Positions 4,066 through 10,162 of a stretch of DNA of 10,162 bases are shown here, in pieces. The notes beneath the pieces are model-generated. The model worked only from the letters and a program-made list of their open reading frames with translations. It had not been told where the DNA came from and made no database searches. A program made the translations under genes and the position numbers. Position 1 is the first letter of the stretch. Every line of letters begins with the position of its first letter. This stretch comes from Firmicutes bacterium CAG:475 (lineage in GTDB: Bacteria; Bacillota; Clostridia; Christensenellales; CAG-917), in contig FR895519.1 in assembly GCA_000434435.1 (NCBI GenBank), forward strand, positions 1-10,162, read 5' to 3'.

Positions 4066-4650
4066 TTAGTTTTCGGAGTTGAGTTTTTCAAGCATTGCAT
4101 GCAAAGCTCTGCCGCGGTGGCTTACTGAATTTTTTTCGTCTGCGGACGCTTCCGCAAAAGTTTTTTGAAGCTCGTCGCTGAAAAACAAAGAGTCGTATCC
4201 GAAGCCTTCCGTACCCCGTTCTTCGCGCAAAATCGAGCCTTCGACACGTCCTTTTGCGGTGATAAAGTCGCCATTCGGATAACAAATTGTTATAACCGTC
4301 GCAAAATGGGCGCGACGATTTTGCACGCCTTCGAGGTTTTTTAGAAGCAGTTGTCGGTTGGCTTTATCGTTGTGAGCTTCGCCTGCGTAACGCGCGGAAT
4401 AAACGCCGGGCGCACCGTCAAGCGAGTCAACCATAAGCCCTGTATCGTCTGCAAGCGTGGGCATGTTGCAAAGCTCGCAAATCGTGCGTGCTTTAAGAAG
4501 AGAGTTTTCTTCGAGCGTAGTGCCCGTTTCTTCGACGTCAACGTCGATGCCGAGGTCTTTCAACGACAAAAGCTCCTCGAACGAGTTGCCGAGGATAGCT
4601 TTGATTTCGGTGAGTTTATGCTGATTGTTGGTTGCGATTGCAAGTTTCAT
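4066..4650 (-). CDS. rdgB: XTP/dITP pyrophosphatase (RdgB/HAM1 family)
   Basis: This 194-residue enzyme, the usual length for the family, hydrolyses non-canonical purine triphosphates (XTP, dITP, ITP) to monophosphate plus pyrophosphate, keeping them out of DNA and RNA. Signature segments are TNNQHKLTEI at the N-terminus, ADDTGLMVDSLDGAPGVYSA (metal and base site), EGFGYDSLFF and SHRGRAL near the C-terminus. A Shine-Dalgarno AAGGA lies inside the last codons of the preceding transporter gene, 7 nt before the ATG, and only 3 nt separate the two genes. A housecleaning role is well established for the family. The gene looks intact. Confidence 0.96.
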   Translation of the reverse strand: MKLAIATNNQHKLTEIKAILGNSFEELLSLKDLGIDVDVEETGTTLEENSLLKARTICELCNMPTLADDTGLMVDSLDGAPGVYSARYAGEAHNDKANRQLLLKNLEGVQNRRAHFATVITICYPNGDFITAKGRVEGSILREERGTEGFGYDSLFFSDELQKTFAEASADEKNSVSHRGRALHAMLEKLNSEN

Positions 4651-4653
4651 AAA

Positions 4654-6357
4654 TTAGTCCTTTTTCTTGGTTGTGCCGTTTATGGATTTGCCGACGTTTA
4701 TGAAGTGGTCCGCAACACGCTCGGAGTTGGACGCAAGCGAGAGATACTGTGCTCCGACGTCGGGAGTACAATCGCCCGCGCGCAATCTTTCTATATGGTT
4801 TGCGCCCATTGCTTCGGTGATGTCGTCGATTTCGTCTTCGATTACGTTTGCCTCGTCAAGCGAAGCCGCGTCGCTGTTTACGTATGCTTTCATGACCTTT
4901 TGAAACAAATCGTTTATGCGACTTTGCAAGTTGCGCACTTCCGAGATTGCGACGTCCGAAAACTTTTGGTCGGATTCTTTGAGTTTGTCGGCGTATTCGA
5001 TGATGTTTTCCGCATAGTCGCCGACGCGTTCGAGATCGGTGATCGTGTGGAACGTGGTTGCAAGATAGTTGTGGTCGTCGTCGTTCATTTCGAGCTTTGA
5101 AAGTTTGACGACGAATCTTGCGATTTCTTTGTTGAGGAAGTTCAGCTCGTTTTCGTTCTGACGGAATTTTTCGATTTTAGAATAGTCGAGAGTGCAAATC
5201 ACGTCGCAAGCGAGGTCGTAGTTGTGCAATGCGATTTCCGCCATATTGACGATTTCGTTTTTGGTTTGTTGCACTGCGATAGGCGGAGTTGAGAGCATAT
5301 GCTCGTCGATGTAGTAAAAATGTTCTGCCGGTTGTTCGTCTTTCTTCTTTTTGTCGGGAAGGATTTTACATACAAGCTTAACCGACAAATTGGTGAGCGG
5401 TAACATTATGATAACCGTAATGACGTTGAATATCGTGTGGAACATTGCAAGTTGAGTTTGCGGAACGCCGGGGAACATTTTTCCGAAAAGGTAGCCGAAA
5501 GTTATAATCTTTGTGGGGTTTACCGCCTTTGAGATTTCGCGCATCATCATTGCTACGAGCATAAAAATCACAACGCCCGAAACGTTGAAAAGAAGGTGAA
5601 GGAGAGCGGTGCGTTTTGCGTTTGTGCTGGAAGTCAAACCTGCGATGATTGCAACAACACACGAACCGATGTTCGAGCCCATAGTGAGATAAATGCCTTG
5701 ATCGAGGTTAATAAGCCCCGTAAAGACCATCGTGATGGCGATTGACGTCATGACGGACGAGCTTTGAATGATTGCGGTCAAAATCGTGCCGATGAGGACG
5801 AGAAGAAGCGGATTGCTTATGGATGCAAGAAAGTTTTTGACGGTGTCGAGGGATGCGAACGTATCCATTGACGCACTCATCATGTCAAGACCGACGAACA
5901 GCATACCGAAGCCCGCAAGGATACCGCCGATTTTTTTGACAAGATCTTTCTTTGCAAAAGCCATCGTAAATGCGCCGATGCCTGCAAAAGTGGCAAATAC
6001 CACCCCCGTTGAGATGGAGTTTTCAAACATGCCGAGGGCGGTGATTTGACCGGTAATCGTCGTACCGATGTTTGCGCCGTAAATGACGGTTGCCGCTTGT
6101 ATCAGCGACATAATGCCGGCGTTGACGAAACCTATGACCATAACGGTCGTTGCGCCCGACGACTGTATCGCCGCCGTTGCAACCGTACCTATGCCGACGC
6201 CGACGAGCTTACTCTTTGACGTACGCGCAAAAAGTTGTTTGAGTTTGTTGGAGCTTACGGATTCCAGATTTGAGCTCATCATCGTGCAAGCGATAAGGAA
6301 TATACCAATGCCTGCAATGAGAGATAAAACTGCCGTTGCGATTTGAACCGGTGTCAT
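4654..6357 (-). CDS. Na/Pi cotransporter family protein with C-terminal PhoU domain
   Basis: This 567-residue membrane protein has two inverted Na_Pi_cotrans repeats in the N-terminal 330 residues, each with the QSS signature (residues 65-67, QSSGATT; 198-200, QSSSVMT) and several hydrophobic helices. A charged linker (KKKKDEQ, about 336-342) leads to a cytoplasmic PhoU-like helical domain (about 365-560) with ITDLERVGDYAENIIEYAD and LASNSERVADHFINVG. Family members import phosphate with sodium; in many bacteria the exact substrate is untested. Start choice: the ATG at 6357 opens the first membrane helix, although no strong ribosome site is seen. It is the first gene of the operon with rdgB and the phosphoesterase, an association that may simply be co-transcription. 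Confidence 0.93.
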   Translation of the reverse strand: MTPVQIATAVLSLIAGIGIFLIACTMMSSNLESVSSNKLKQLFARTSKSKLVGVGIGTVATAAIQSSGATTVMVIGFVNAGIMSLIQAATVIYGANIGTTITGQITALGMFENSISTGVVFATFAGIGAFTMAFAKKDLVKKIGGILAGFGMLFVGLDMMSASMDTFASLDTVKNFLASISNPLLLVLIGTILTAIIQSSSVMTSIAITMVFTGLINLDQGIYLTMGSNIGSCVVAIIAGLTSSTNAKRTALLHLLFNVSGVVIFMLVAMMMREISKAVNPTKIITFGYLFGKMFPGVPQTQLAMFHTIFNVITVIIMLPLTNLSVKLVCKILPDKKKKDEQPAEHFYYIDEHMLSTPPIAVQQTKNEIVNMAEIALHNYDLACDVICTLDYSKIEKFRQNENELNFLNKEIARFVVKLSKLEMNDDDHNYLATTFHTITDLERVGDYAENIIEYADKLKESDQKFSDVAISEVRNLQSRINDLFQKVMKAYVNSDAASLDEANVIEDEIDDITEAMGANHIERLRAGDCTPDVGAQYLSLASNSERVADHFINVGKSINGTTKKKD

Positions 6358-6455
6358 AAATATTGTTTTTGCACGCCTGTACGTGCGTGAGGAGCGGATG
6401 CTCCATAGGCTTGTGCCAGTGTCTTCTTACCAATCCCAATTATCACTTGATATCA
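6358..6455 (-). promoter_or_regulatory. Structured 5' leader of the Na/Pi cotransporter operon
   Basis: The roughly 90-nt untranslated leader contains two adjacent hairpins on the minus strand: GGAGC/GCTCC around 6391-6404 and GCACG/CGTGC around 6372-6387. A GGC-ACAA-GCC helix lies just upstream. No strong ribosome site is visible before the ATG. It could be a regulatory RNA, but it was not recognised as any known riboswitch. Confidence 0.35.
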
Positions 6456-6484
6456 ATTATAAGGTAATTTGACGCGATTGTAAA
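6456..6484 (-). promoter_or_regulatory. Promoter of the Na/Pi cotransporter-rdgB-yfcE operon
   Basis: On the minus strand the hexamers are TTTACA (6479-6484), a 17-bp spacer and perfect TATAAT (6456-6461). It is the only strong promoter in the intergenic region and points at the transporter gene. Confidence 0.8.
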
Positions 6485-6609
6485 ACGGAAACGAAAACTT
6501 GCTCCTTTTTTCGACAAAAATGCCTAAAAGCACGAAATGTGTTATGCAATTATACAACACGATAAGTGTATTGATATAAAATTGTACGTCCGAAAAATGG
6601 CGATATGAG

Positions 6610-6665
6610 GCTAAAAACGTTGATTTTTAGCAAAACAAAACACGATATGTGTTGTAAATCGTGTT
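6610..6665 (-). terminator. Tandem hairpins downstream of dinB, likely terminator
   Basis: In the minus direction the first hairpin is AACACGAT/ATCGTGTT (6639-6665, 8-bp stem, 11-nt loop), followed by a T-rich tract (TTGTTTT), which fits an intrinsic terminator. A second 8-bp hairpin, GCTAAAAA/TTTTTAGC (6610-6631), follows at once. The rest of the stretch between dinB and the transporter promoter (6485-6609) shows only short AT-rich inverted repeats and no gene. Confidence 0.6.
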
Positions 6666-6715
6666 CGTGCCTTGTGGTTTTATGGAAATTATGCAAATTG
6701 TGTTCGAGTTGGGTT

Positions 6716-7951
6716 TCAGGTTGTTTTGCTTTGATGAAAAGGTCTGAAATCGTCGTCCTCGTGCAAGTTGCCCGTGAGATCGTTTTCAAGCAAGATACCG
6801 CGCTGCACCGAGCGGTAGCCGTACTTTGCGCGTATATCGTCGATTGTTTTTTCAAGTTTGTCGGCTTTGTCGTTCGGCTCGTCGAAAAGGCTGATTTGCA
6901 CGCCGTCTTTGTTTTCCAGCCTGATTGCAGACACGGTGATTGCGCGAAGGGGATCGTTGAAATTGTGTATTTTTTCAATCAGACTTATCGCGGATTTTGC
7001 GATTGCGCCCGAATTTGCGCTTGCCGGTGAAAGCGGAATTTGTTTTGACGTCCATTGTAAAGCTGGATTTTTGATTGAAAGTCCGATGCCGTTTGCAACG
7101 AGGTTGTAGCTTCTCAATCTCAACGCAACCATATCCGCAAGAGCGTAAATTACTATTTTGGCTTCGTCGAGATTTTTTATATCGCGCGGAGTGGTCGTGC
7201 CGTTCGACACGCTTTTGGGGATGCGAATATCGTAGTAGTGTTTGACTTCTTCCGTTTCGACGCCTTGCGCGGCGTTTATCATATTGTCGGCAACCACTCC
7301 GAAAATGTGACGCAAAGCGTCACGGTCGGCATTCGCCAGTTGCCGTATGGTGCGGACGTTGAGCTTTGTCAGCTTTTCGGACGTCTGTTTGCCTATCATA
7401 ATCATCTCGGAGGGCGACATATCGCCGATGACGTCCATATAATGCTCTTTGTCAAGCACGGTCGTCGCGTCGGGCTTTTTTAGGTCGCTGCCGAGTTTTG
7501 CGAGCGTTTTGGTGAAAGACACGCCCACGGATATGGTCAGTCCCGTTTTTTCTTTGACGAGCTCGCGCAATTTGTTTGCGATGGTCACGCCGTCGCCGAA
7601 AAGTTTTTCGCTGCCCGTCACGTCGAGCCAACACTCGTCTATGCCGAAACTCTCCACGCGGTCGGTGAATCGAGTGTAGATTTCAAACACTTGCTTTGAA
7701 TGTTTGACGTATTCGTCGAAATGCGGAGGAACAAAAATTATATCCGGGCATTTTTGCCTTGCCGACCACAACGTTTCGCCCGTTTGAACGCCCGCTTTTT
7801 TTGCGAGTTGATTTTTTGCAAGCACTATGCCGTGTCTTGCTTCGGGATTTCCGCACACGGCAAGAGGCATCCCGTCGTATTCGGGATGCAGCTTTTGTTC
7901 CACCGATGCGTAGAAGTTGTTTAGGTCGCAATGCAAAATTGTTTTTCCCAC
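6716..7951 (-). CDS. dinB: DNA polymerase IV (Y-family translesion polymerase)
   Basis: This is a 411-residue Y-family polymerase. Palm motifs are ILHCDLNNFYASVE with catalytic D9, and ESFGIDECWLDVTG with D105 and E106. The ARHGIVLAKNQLAKK segment belongs to the fingers, GVSFTKTLAKLGSDLKKP follows the palm, and a little-finger domain occupies the C-terminal third. A QISLF motif near the C-terminus matches the beta-clamp binding box. The enzyme copies past damaged bases with low fidelity. The GTG at 7951 is preferred: family members begin right at this segment, and a good promoter sits just upstream, inside the longer frame from ATG 8011. The -10 ends 6 nt before the GTG and no ribosome site is seen, suggesting a leaderless mRNA. 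No SOS (LexA) box was recognised. Confidence 0.94.
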   Translation of the reverse strand: MGKTILHCDLNNFYASVEQKLHPEYDGMPLAVCGNPEARHGIVLAKNQLAKKAGVQTGETLWSARQKCPDIIFVPPHFDEYVKHSKQVFEIYTRFTDRVESFGIDECWLDVTGSEKLFGDGVTIANKLRELVKEKTGLTISVGVSFTKTLAKLGSDLKKPDATTVLDKEHYMDVIGDMSPSEMIMIGKQTSEKLTKLNVRTIRQLANADRDALRHIFGVVADNMINAAQGVETEEVKHYYDIRIPKSVSNGTTTPRDIKNLDEAKIVIYALADMVALRLRSYNLVANGIGLSIKNPALQWTSKQIPLSPASANSGAIAKSAISLIEKIHNFNDPLRAITVSAIRLENKDGVQISLFDEPNDKADKLEKTIDDIRAKYGYRSVQRGILLENDLTGNLHEDDDFRPFHQSKTT

Positions 7952-7957
7952 AATTTG

Positions 7958-7986
7958 ATTATACACAATTTTGCCTTGCAAAACAA
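7958..7986 (-). promoter_or_regulatory. dinB promoter
   Basis: On the minus strand the hexamers are TTGTTT (7981-7986), a 17-bp spacer and TATAAT (7958-7963), followed after 6 nt by the GTG start. It overlaps the galE promoter on the other strand by six bases, sharing position 7981 between both -35 hexamers, so the two genes cannot easily be initiated at once. Confidence 0.65.
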
Positions 7987-8004
7987 GCGGTTCTAGTTTA
8001 TAAT
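7976..8004 (+). promoter_or_regulatory. galE promoter
   Basis: The hexamers are TTGCAA (7976-7981), a 17-bp spacer and perfect TATAAT (7999-8004). The start is expected near 8011, giving a leader of about 50 nt with the ribosome site at its end. Confidence 0.75.
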
Positions 8005-8032
8005 ATTTCATAGAATAAAATTCAGCGCGCCC

Positions 8033-8052
8033 GACGTGCGAGGACGTGCGAG
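8033..8052 (+). repeat. Tandem 10-bp repeat overlapping the galE ribosome site
   Basis: GACGTGCGAG is repeated twice head to tail (8033-8042, 8043-8052), then GAG. The last copy merges into the purine-rich ribosome site GAGGAG, 7 nt before the galE ATG. It may reflect slippage; a role is not evident. Confidence 0.6.
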
Positions 8053-8061
8053 GAGTGATAT

Positions 8062-9048
8062 ATGATTTTGGTTACGGGCGGAGCAGGCTACATCGGCTCC
8101 CATTGCGTGAGAGAACTCAAAGAAAGAAACATGGACGTCGTAGTTTACGACAATCTTGTCACGGGACATATCGAATCCGTGCCGTCGGACGTGCCGTTTG
8201 TCAAAGGCGACATCTTTGATGTCGAGCTTTTGCGCGAAACGTTCAGAAAATACGGCGTAGATTCCGTCATTCACTTTGCGGCGTACTCTCTTGTCGGAGA
8301 AAGTATGGTCAATCCTGCAAAGTATTATCACAACAACGTTGCCGGCACGCTTGCGCTTTTGGACGCTATGATTGCCGAAAACGTCAAGTATCTCGTGTTC
8401 TCGTCCTCGGCGGCGACTTACGGAGATTGCGGCGACGGCCTTATCACCGAGGAAAGTCCGCAGCATCCCACCAGCGTGTACGGTCAAACCAAGCTCATGA
8501 TGGAGCAGTTTATGCAAGATTACGACAAGGCGTACGGACTCAAATACGTTGCTTTGCGCTACTTCAATGCGGCGGGCGCACACAAGAGCGGTGAAATCGG
8601 CGAGGCGCACAAGCCCGAATCCCACCTTATCCCCATCATTTTGCAAGTGGCAAACGGCACGAGAGATCACATCGGCATTTTCGGCGACGATTATCCCACA
8701 CCCGACGGCACTTGCGTGAGGGACTATATTCACATCACCGACCTTGCCGACGCTCATATCCGCGCTCTCGACTATCTCAAACACGGCGGAAAATCCACCT
8801 ACTACAACCTCGGCAACGGCAACGGATTCAGCGTCAAAGAGGTTATCGACGTGACCGAAAAAGTGACGGGACGCCATATCGAAAGGACAATCGAAGGCCG
8901 TCGTCCCGGCGATCCGGCAACCCTTGTTGCATCCAGCGAGAAGATAAAGAGAGAGCTTGGCTGGAAGCCTCGATACGACAGCCTCGAAAGCATCGTTTCG
9001 TCCGCATGGAAGTGGCACTCGACGCATCCGCACGGCTATGAAAAGTGA
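8062..9048 (+). CDS. galE: UDP-glucose 4-epimerase
   Basis: This 328-residue extended short-chain dehydrogenase interconverts UDP-glucose and UDP-galactose using bound NAD. The NAD-binding glycine motif is TGGAGYIGSH (residues 5-14), the nucleotide acid is in VYDNLVTGH, and the catalytic pair is Y140 and K144 in SVYGQTK with the serine in FSSSAATYG (113-121). GRRPGDPATLVASSEKIKRELGW near the C-terminus is characteristic of GalE. Length is about normal (330-340). A strong ribosome site (GAGGAG) and its own promoter precede it. It lies beside galU, whose product supplies UDP-glucose, pointing to surface polysaccharide or glycolipid synthesis and Leloir galactose use. Confidence 0.97.
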   Translation: MILVTGGAGYIGSHCVRELKERNMDVVVYDNLVTGHIESVPSDVPFVKGDIFDVELLRETFRKYGVDSVIHFAAYSLVGESMVNPAKYYHNNVAGTLALLDAMIAENVKYLVFSSSAATYGDCGDGLITEESPQHPTSVYGQTKLMMEQFMQDYDKAYGLKYVALRYFNAAGAHKSGEIGEAHKPESHLIPIILQVANGTRDHIGIFGDDYPTPDGTCVRDYIHITDLADAHIRALDYLKHGGKSTYYNLGNGNGFSVKEVIDVTEKVTGRHIERTIEGRRPGDPATLVASSEKIKRELGWKPRYDSLESIVSSAWKWHSTHPHGYEK

Positions 9049-9081
9049 TTTTCATTTCATAGAAATGACTTTTTGAAAATC
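9047..9081 (+). terminator. Compound hairpin after galE, likely terminator
   Basis: An inner stem CATTTC/GAAATG (9053-9067) is followed by ACTTTTTG. An alternative, longer stem pairs GATTTTCA (9047-9054) with TGAAAATC (9074-9081). The structure begins in the galE stop codon. The short T-run after the inner stem fits a weak intrinsic terminator. Confidence 0.5.
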
Positions 9082-9088
9082 GCAATCG

Positions 9089-9119
9089 AAGTCGCAACGA
9101 GAATATCGCGTTGCGACTT
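9089..9119. other. 10-bp stem-loop between galE and galU
   Basis: AAGTCGCAAC (9089-9098) and GTTGCGACTT (9110-9119) form a perfect stem with an 11-nt loop. No T-run follows, so this is either a second transcript-end structure or a stabilising or operator element. The remaining stretch to galU (9120-9214) has a small CCGTC/GACGG inverted repeat and no clear promoter. Confidence 0.45.
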
Positions 9120-9228
9120 ACGAATATATTGTACAAACGATTATGCGACGAAAACGTCACATAAAAAAATCCGTCGTCGGAATTTGACGGCTTAGGACAA
9201 ATTCGACGCTTGAAAAGAGGGGGTGCTT

Positions 9229-10107
9229 ATGCAAGTCAGAAAAGCAATAATACCTTGTGCGGGGTTCGGAACGAGATTCCTGCCCGTCACCAAAGTTTTG
9301 CCCAAAGAATTGTTGCCCATCGTGGATACGCCTGCGCTGTGCTACATCGTCGACGAGGCGGTTAAGAGCGGCATAGAGGAGATTATGATCGTCATATCTC
9401 CGCAAAAAGAAAGTATAAAACGCCTTTTCGAGCCGAACGTTCGGCTCAACGAGCATCTTTTGTCGCAAGGCGAAAAGGAAGCGTACGAGCTTGCCAACGC
9501 AGAAATCGGGGCAAAGGTGTCTTTTGTCACGCAAAAGACGATGGACGGCAACGCAAACGCAATAAAACTTTGCAAAGACTTTGTGAACGGCGAGCCGTTC
9601 GCCGTGCTTTTCGGCGACGACGTGATGTACGTAAAAGAGGGTGAAAAGCCCGTTACCAAGCAACTTATCGACGCATATTACGCCACGAACGGCGCGTCTA
9701 TAGTGGGGTGTCAGCGCACGAGCGAAGAGGTTGCAAGACGTTGCGGCGTGATGATAACGAAGTCGGCAATAGACGACAAAACCACGCTTATCGACGGCAT
9801 AATCGAAAAACCGCAAAGCGAACTTCCCAGCGCATTGGTATCTCTCGGAAGATTTGTGCTTGCCCCTTCGATATTCGACGCAATCGAGCGCACGCCGTAC
9901 ACTCGCGGCGAGGCATATTTGACGGATTCGATAAGCATTCTTGCCAAAGAAAAAGACGTATGCGCCTACGAATTTAGCGCAAGACGCTACGATATAGGCA
10001 ACAAAGAAGGTTATTTGGAAGCGACCATCGAGTACGCTTTGCGAAGCAACGTGTTGAAAGACGAGTTTTCGGAGTATCTGGAAGAAACAATTATCGAAGA
10101 TAATTGA
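9229..10107 (+). CDS. galU: UTP-glucose-1-phosphate uridylyltransferase
   Basis: This 292-residue nucleotidyltransferase makes UDP-glucose from UTP and glucose-1-phosphate. The N-terminal signature IIPCAGFGTRFLPVTK (residues 7-22) with G12, G14, T15 and R16, followed by KELLPIVDTP with K26, is diagnostic of the GalU type. FGDD (metal site), IIEKP and RRYDIGNKEGYLEATIEYAL further support it. Length is typical (about 290-300). The ATG at 9229 is preferred over the in-frame GTG at 9223 because the ribosome site (AGAGGGG, from 9215) then has normal spacing; from the GTG it would be too close. It follows galE on the same strand after 180 bp with hairpins, so it probably has its own transcript or partial read-through. 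Confidence 0.96.
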   Translation: MQVRKAIIPCAGFGTRFLPVTKVLPKELLPIVDTPALCYIVDEAVKSGIEEIMIVISPQKESIKRLFEPNVRLNEHLLSQGEKEAYELANAEIGAKVSFVTQKTMDGNANAIKLCKDFVNGEPFAVLFGDDVMYVKEGEKPVTKQLIDAYYATNGASIVGCQRTSEEVARRCGVMITKSAIDDKTTLIDGIIEKPQSELPSALVSLGRFVLAPSIFDAIERTPYTRGEAYLTDSISILAKEKDVCAYEFSARRYDIGNKEGYLEATIEYALRSNVLKDEFSEYLEETIIEDN

Positions 10108-10130
10108 TTTTAAAGACGGAATTGGAGTCG

Positions 10131-10147
10131 CAAGGCGGCGAGCCTTG
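10131..10147 (+). other. GC-rich stem-loop after galU
   Basis: CAAGGC (10131-10136) and GCCTTG (10142-10147) pair around a 5-nt loop, 23 bp after the galU stop. The window ends soon after and no T-run is visible, so whether this is a terminator cannot be judged. Confidence 0.35.
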
Positions 10148-10162
10148 GAGCGCCGAGCTTTC

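Noticed and set aside
4351..5100. Long plus-strand frame of 249 codons
   Set aside because: It is antisense to rdgB and the transporter, both with clear family motifs; it has no domain and no plausible start site.
6550..7030. Open frames on both strands around the dinB 3' end
   Set aside because: They overlap the conserved dinB C-terminus and the terminator hairpins and show no protein-like composition.
7952..8011. DinB start at ATG 8011
   Set aside because: The 20 extra residues precede the conserved family N-terminus, cover the dinB and galE promoters, and have no ribosome site.
7940..8061. LexA/SOS box controlling dinB
   Set aside because: No CGAAC-N4-GTTCG or CTG-N10-CAG type palindrome is present between dinB and galE.
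8008..9033. 341-codon minus-strand frame opposite galE
   Set aside because: It mirrors galE codon bias and has no recognisable domain; galE is unambiguous.
9157..9816. 219-codon minus-strand frame opposite galU
   Set aside because: It is a shadow of galU, rich in residues produced by reversed codons and without motifs.
1..10162. CRISPR array, insertion sequence or defence cassette
   Set aside because: No regularly spaced repeats, no transposase motifs and no toxin, nuclease or defence domains were seen; the only mobile DNA is the tRNA-Lys element and the suspected tRNA-His scar.

Overview
The window looks like a chromosomal stretch of a Bacillota, probably an uncultured gut-type Clostridia. 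That placement is inferred from the style of the housekeeping proteins (a DinB starting near ILHCDLNNFY, a Na/Pi symporter fused to PhoU, an rdgB-yfcE pair), clean TTGACA/TATAAT-type promoters, and tRNA genes that encode CCA. No species can be named from the sequence. The left part is AT-rich and mobile; the rest is ordinary housekeeping DNA.

Positions 1-2726 hold a very small integrated element. A 25-bp segment of the 3' end of tRNA-Lys occurs at 1-25 and again at 2702-2726, where it is part of the intact tRNA gene, so the core-to-core unit is 2701 bp. Inside are only three recognisable genes: an HUH-type rolling-circle replication initiator (308-1156, +), an Xre/CI-like repressor (1081-1458, -) and a tyrosine integrase (1706-2662, +). 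A hairpin-rich non-coding block (28-271) lies before rep and is a candidate replication origin. Between repressor and integrase is a compact switch: divergent promoters with repeated TTAGAAACTAAT palindromes, one exactly in the spacer of the integrase promoter. The integrase leader can form a pseudoknot. There are no capsid, relaxase or cargo genes, so this is close to a minimal integrating replicon.

Positions 2702-3511 carry five tRNA genes on the minus strand: Gly(TCC)-Arg(TCT)-His(GTG) from a promoter at 3563-3591, and Gln(TTG)-Lys(TTT) from a second promoter at 2867-2895. The 343-bp gap between them is full of hairpins and contains a second tRNA 3'-end duplication, 25 bp of the tRNA-His end at 3011-3035. 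This looks like the scar of another integration, so the array appears to be an integration hotspot.

Positions 3588-6484 form a minus-strand operon: Na/Pi cotransporter with PhoU domain, rdgB (XTP/dITP pyrophosphatase) and a YfcE-family phosphoesterase, tightly spaced and driven by a strong promoter at 6456-6484. The -35 of the tRNA promoter overlaps the phosphoesterase stop codon. Positions 6610-7986 hold dinB (Pol IV, minus), apparently with a leaderless GTG start. Its promoter overlaps, back to back, the promoter of galE (plus). galE and galU at 8062-10107 make the UDP-glucose/UDP-galactose pool used for cell-surface glycans.
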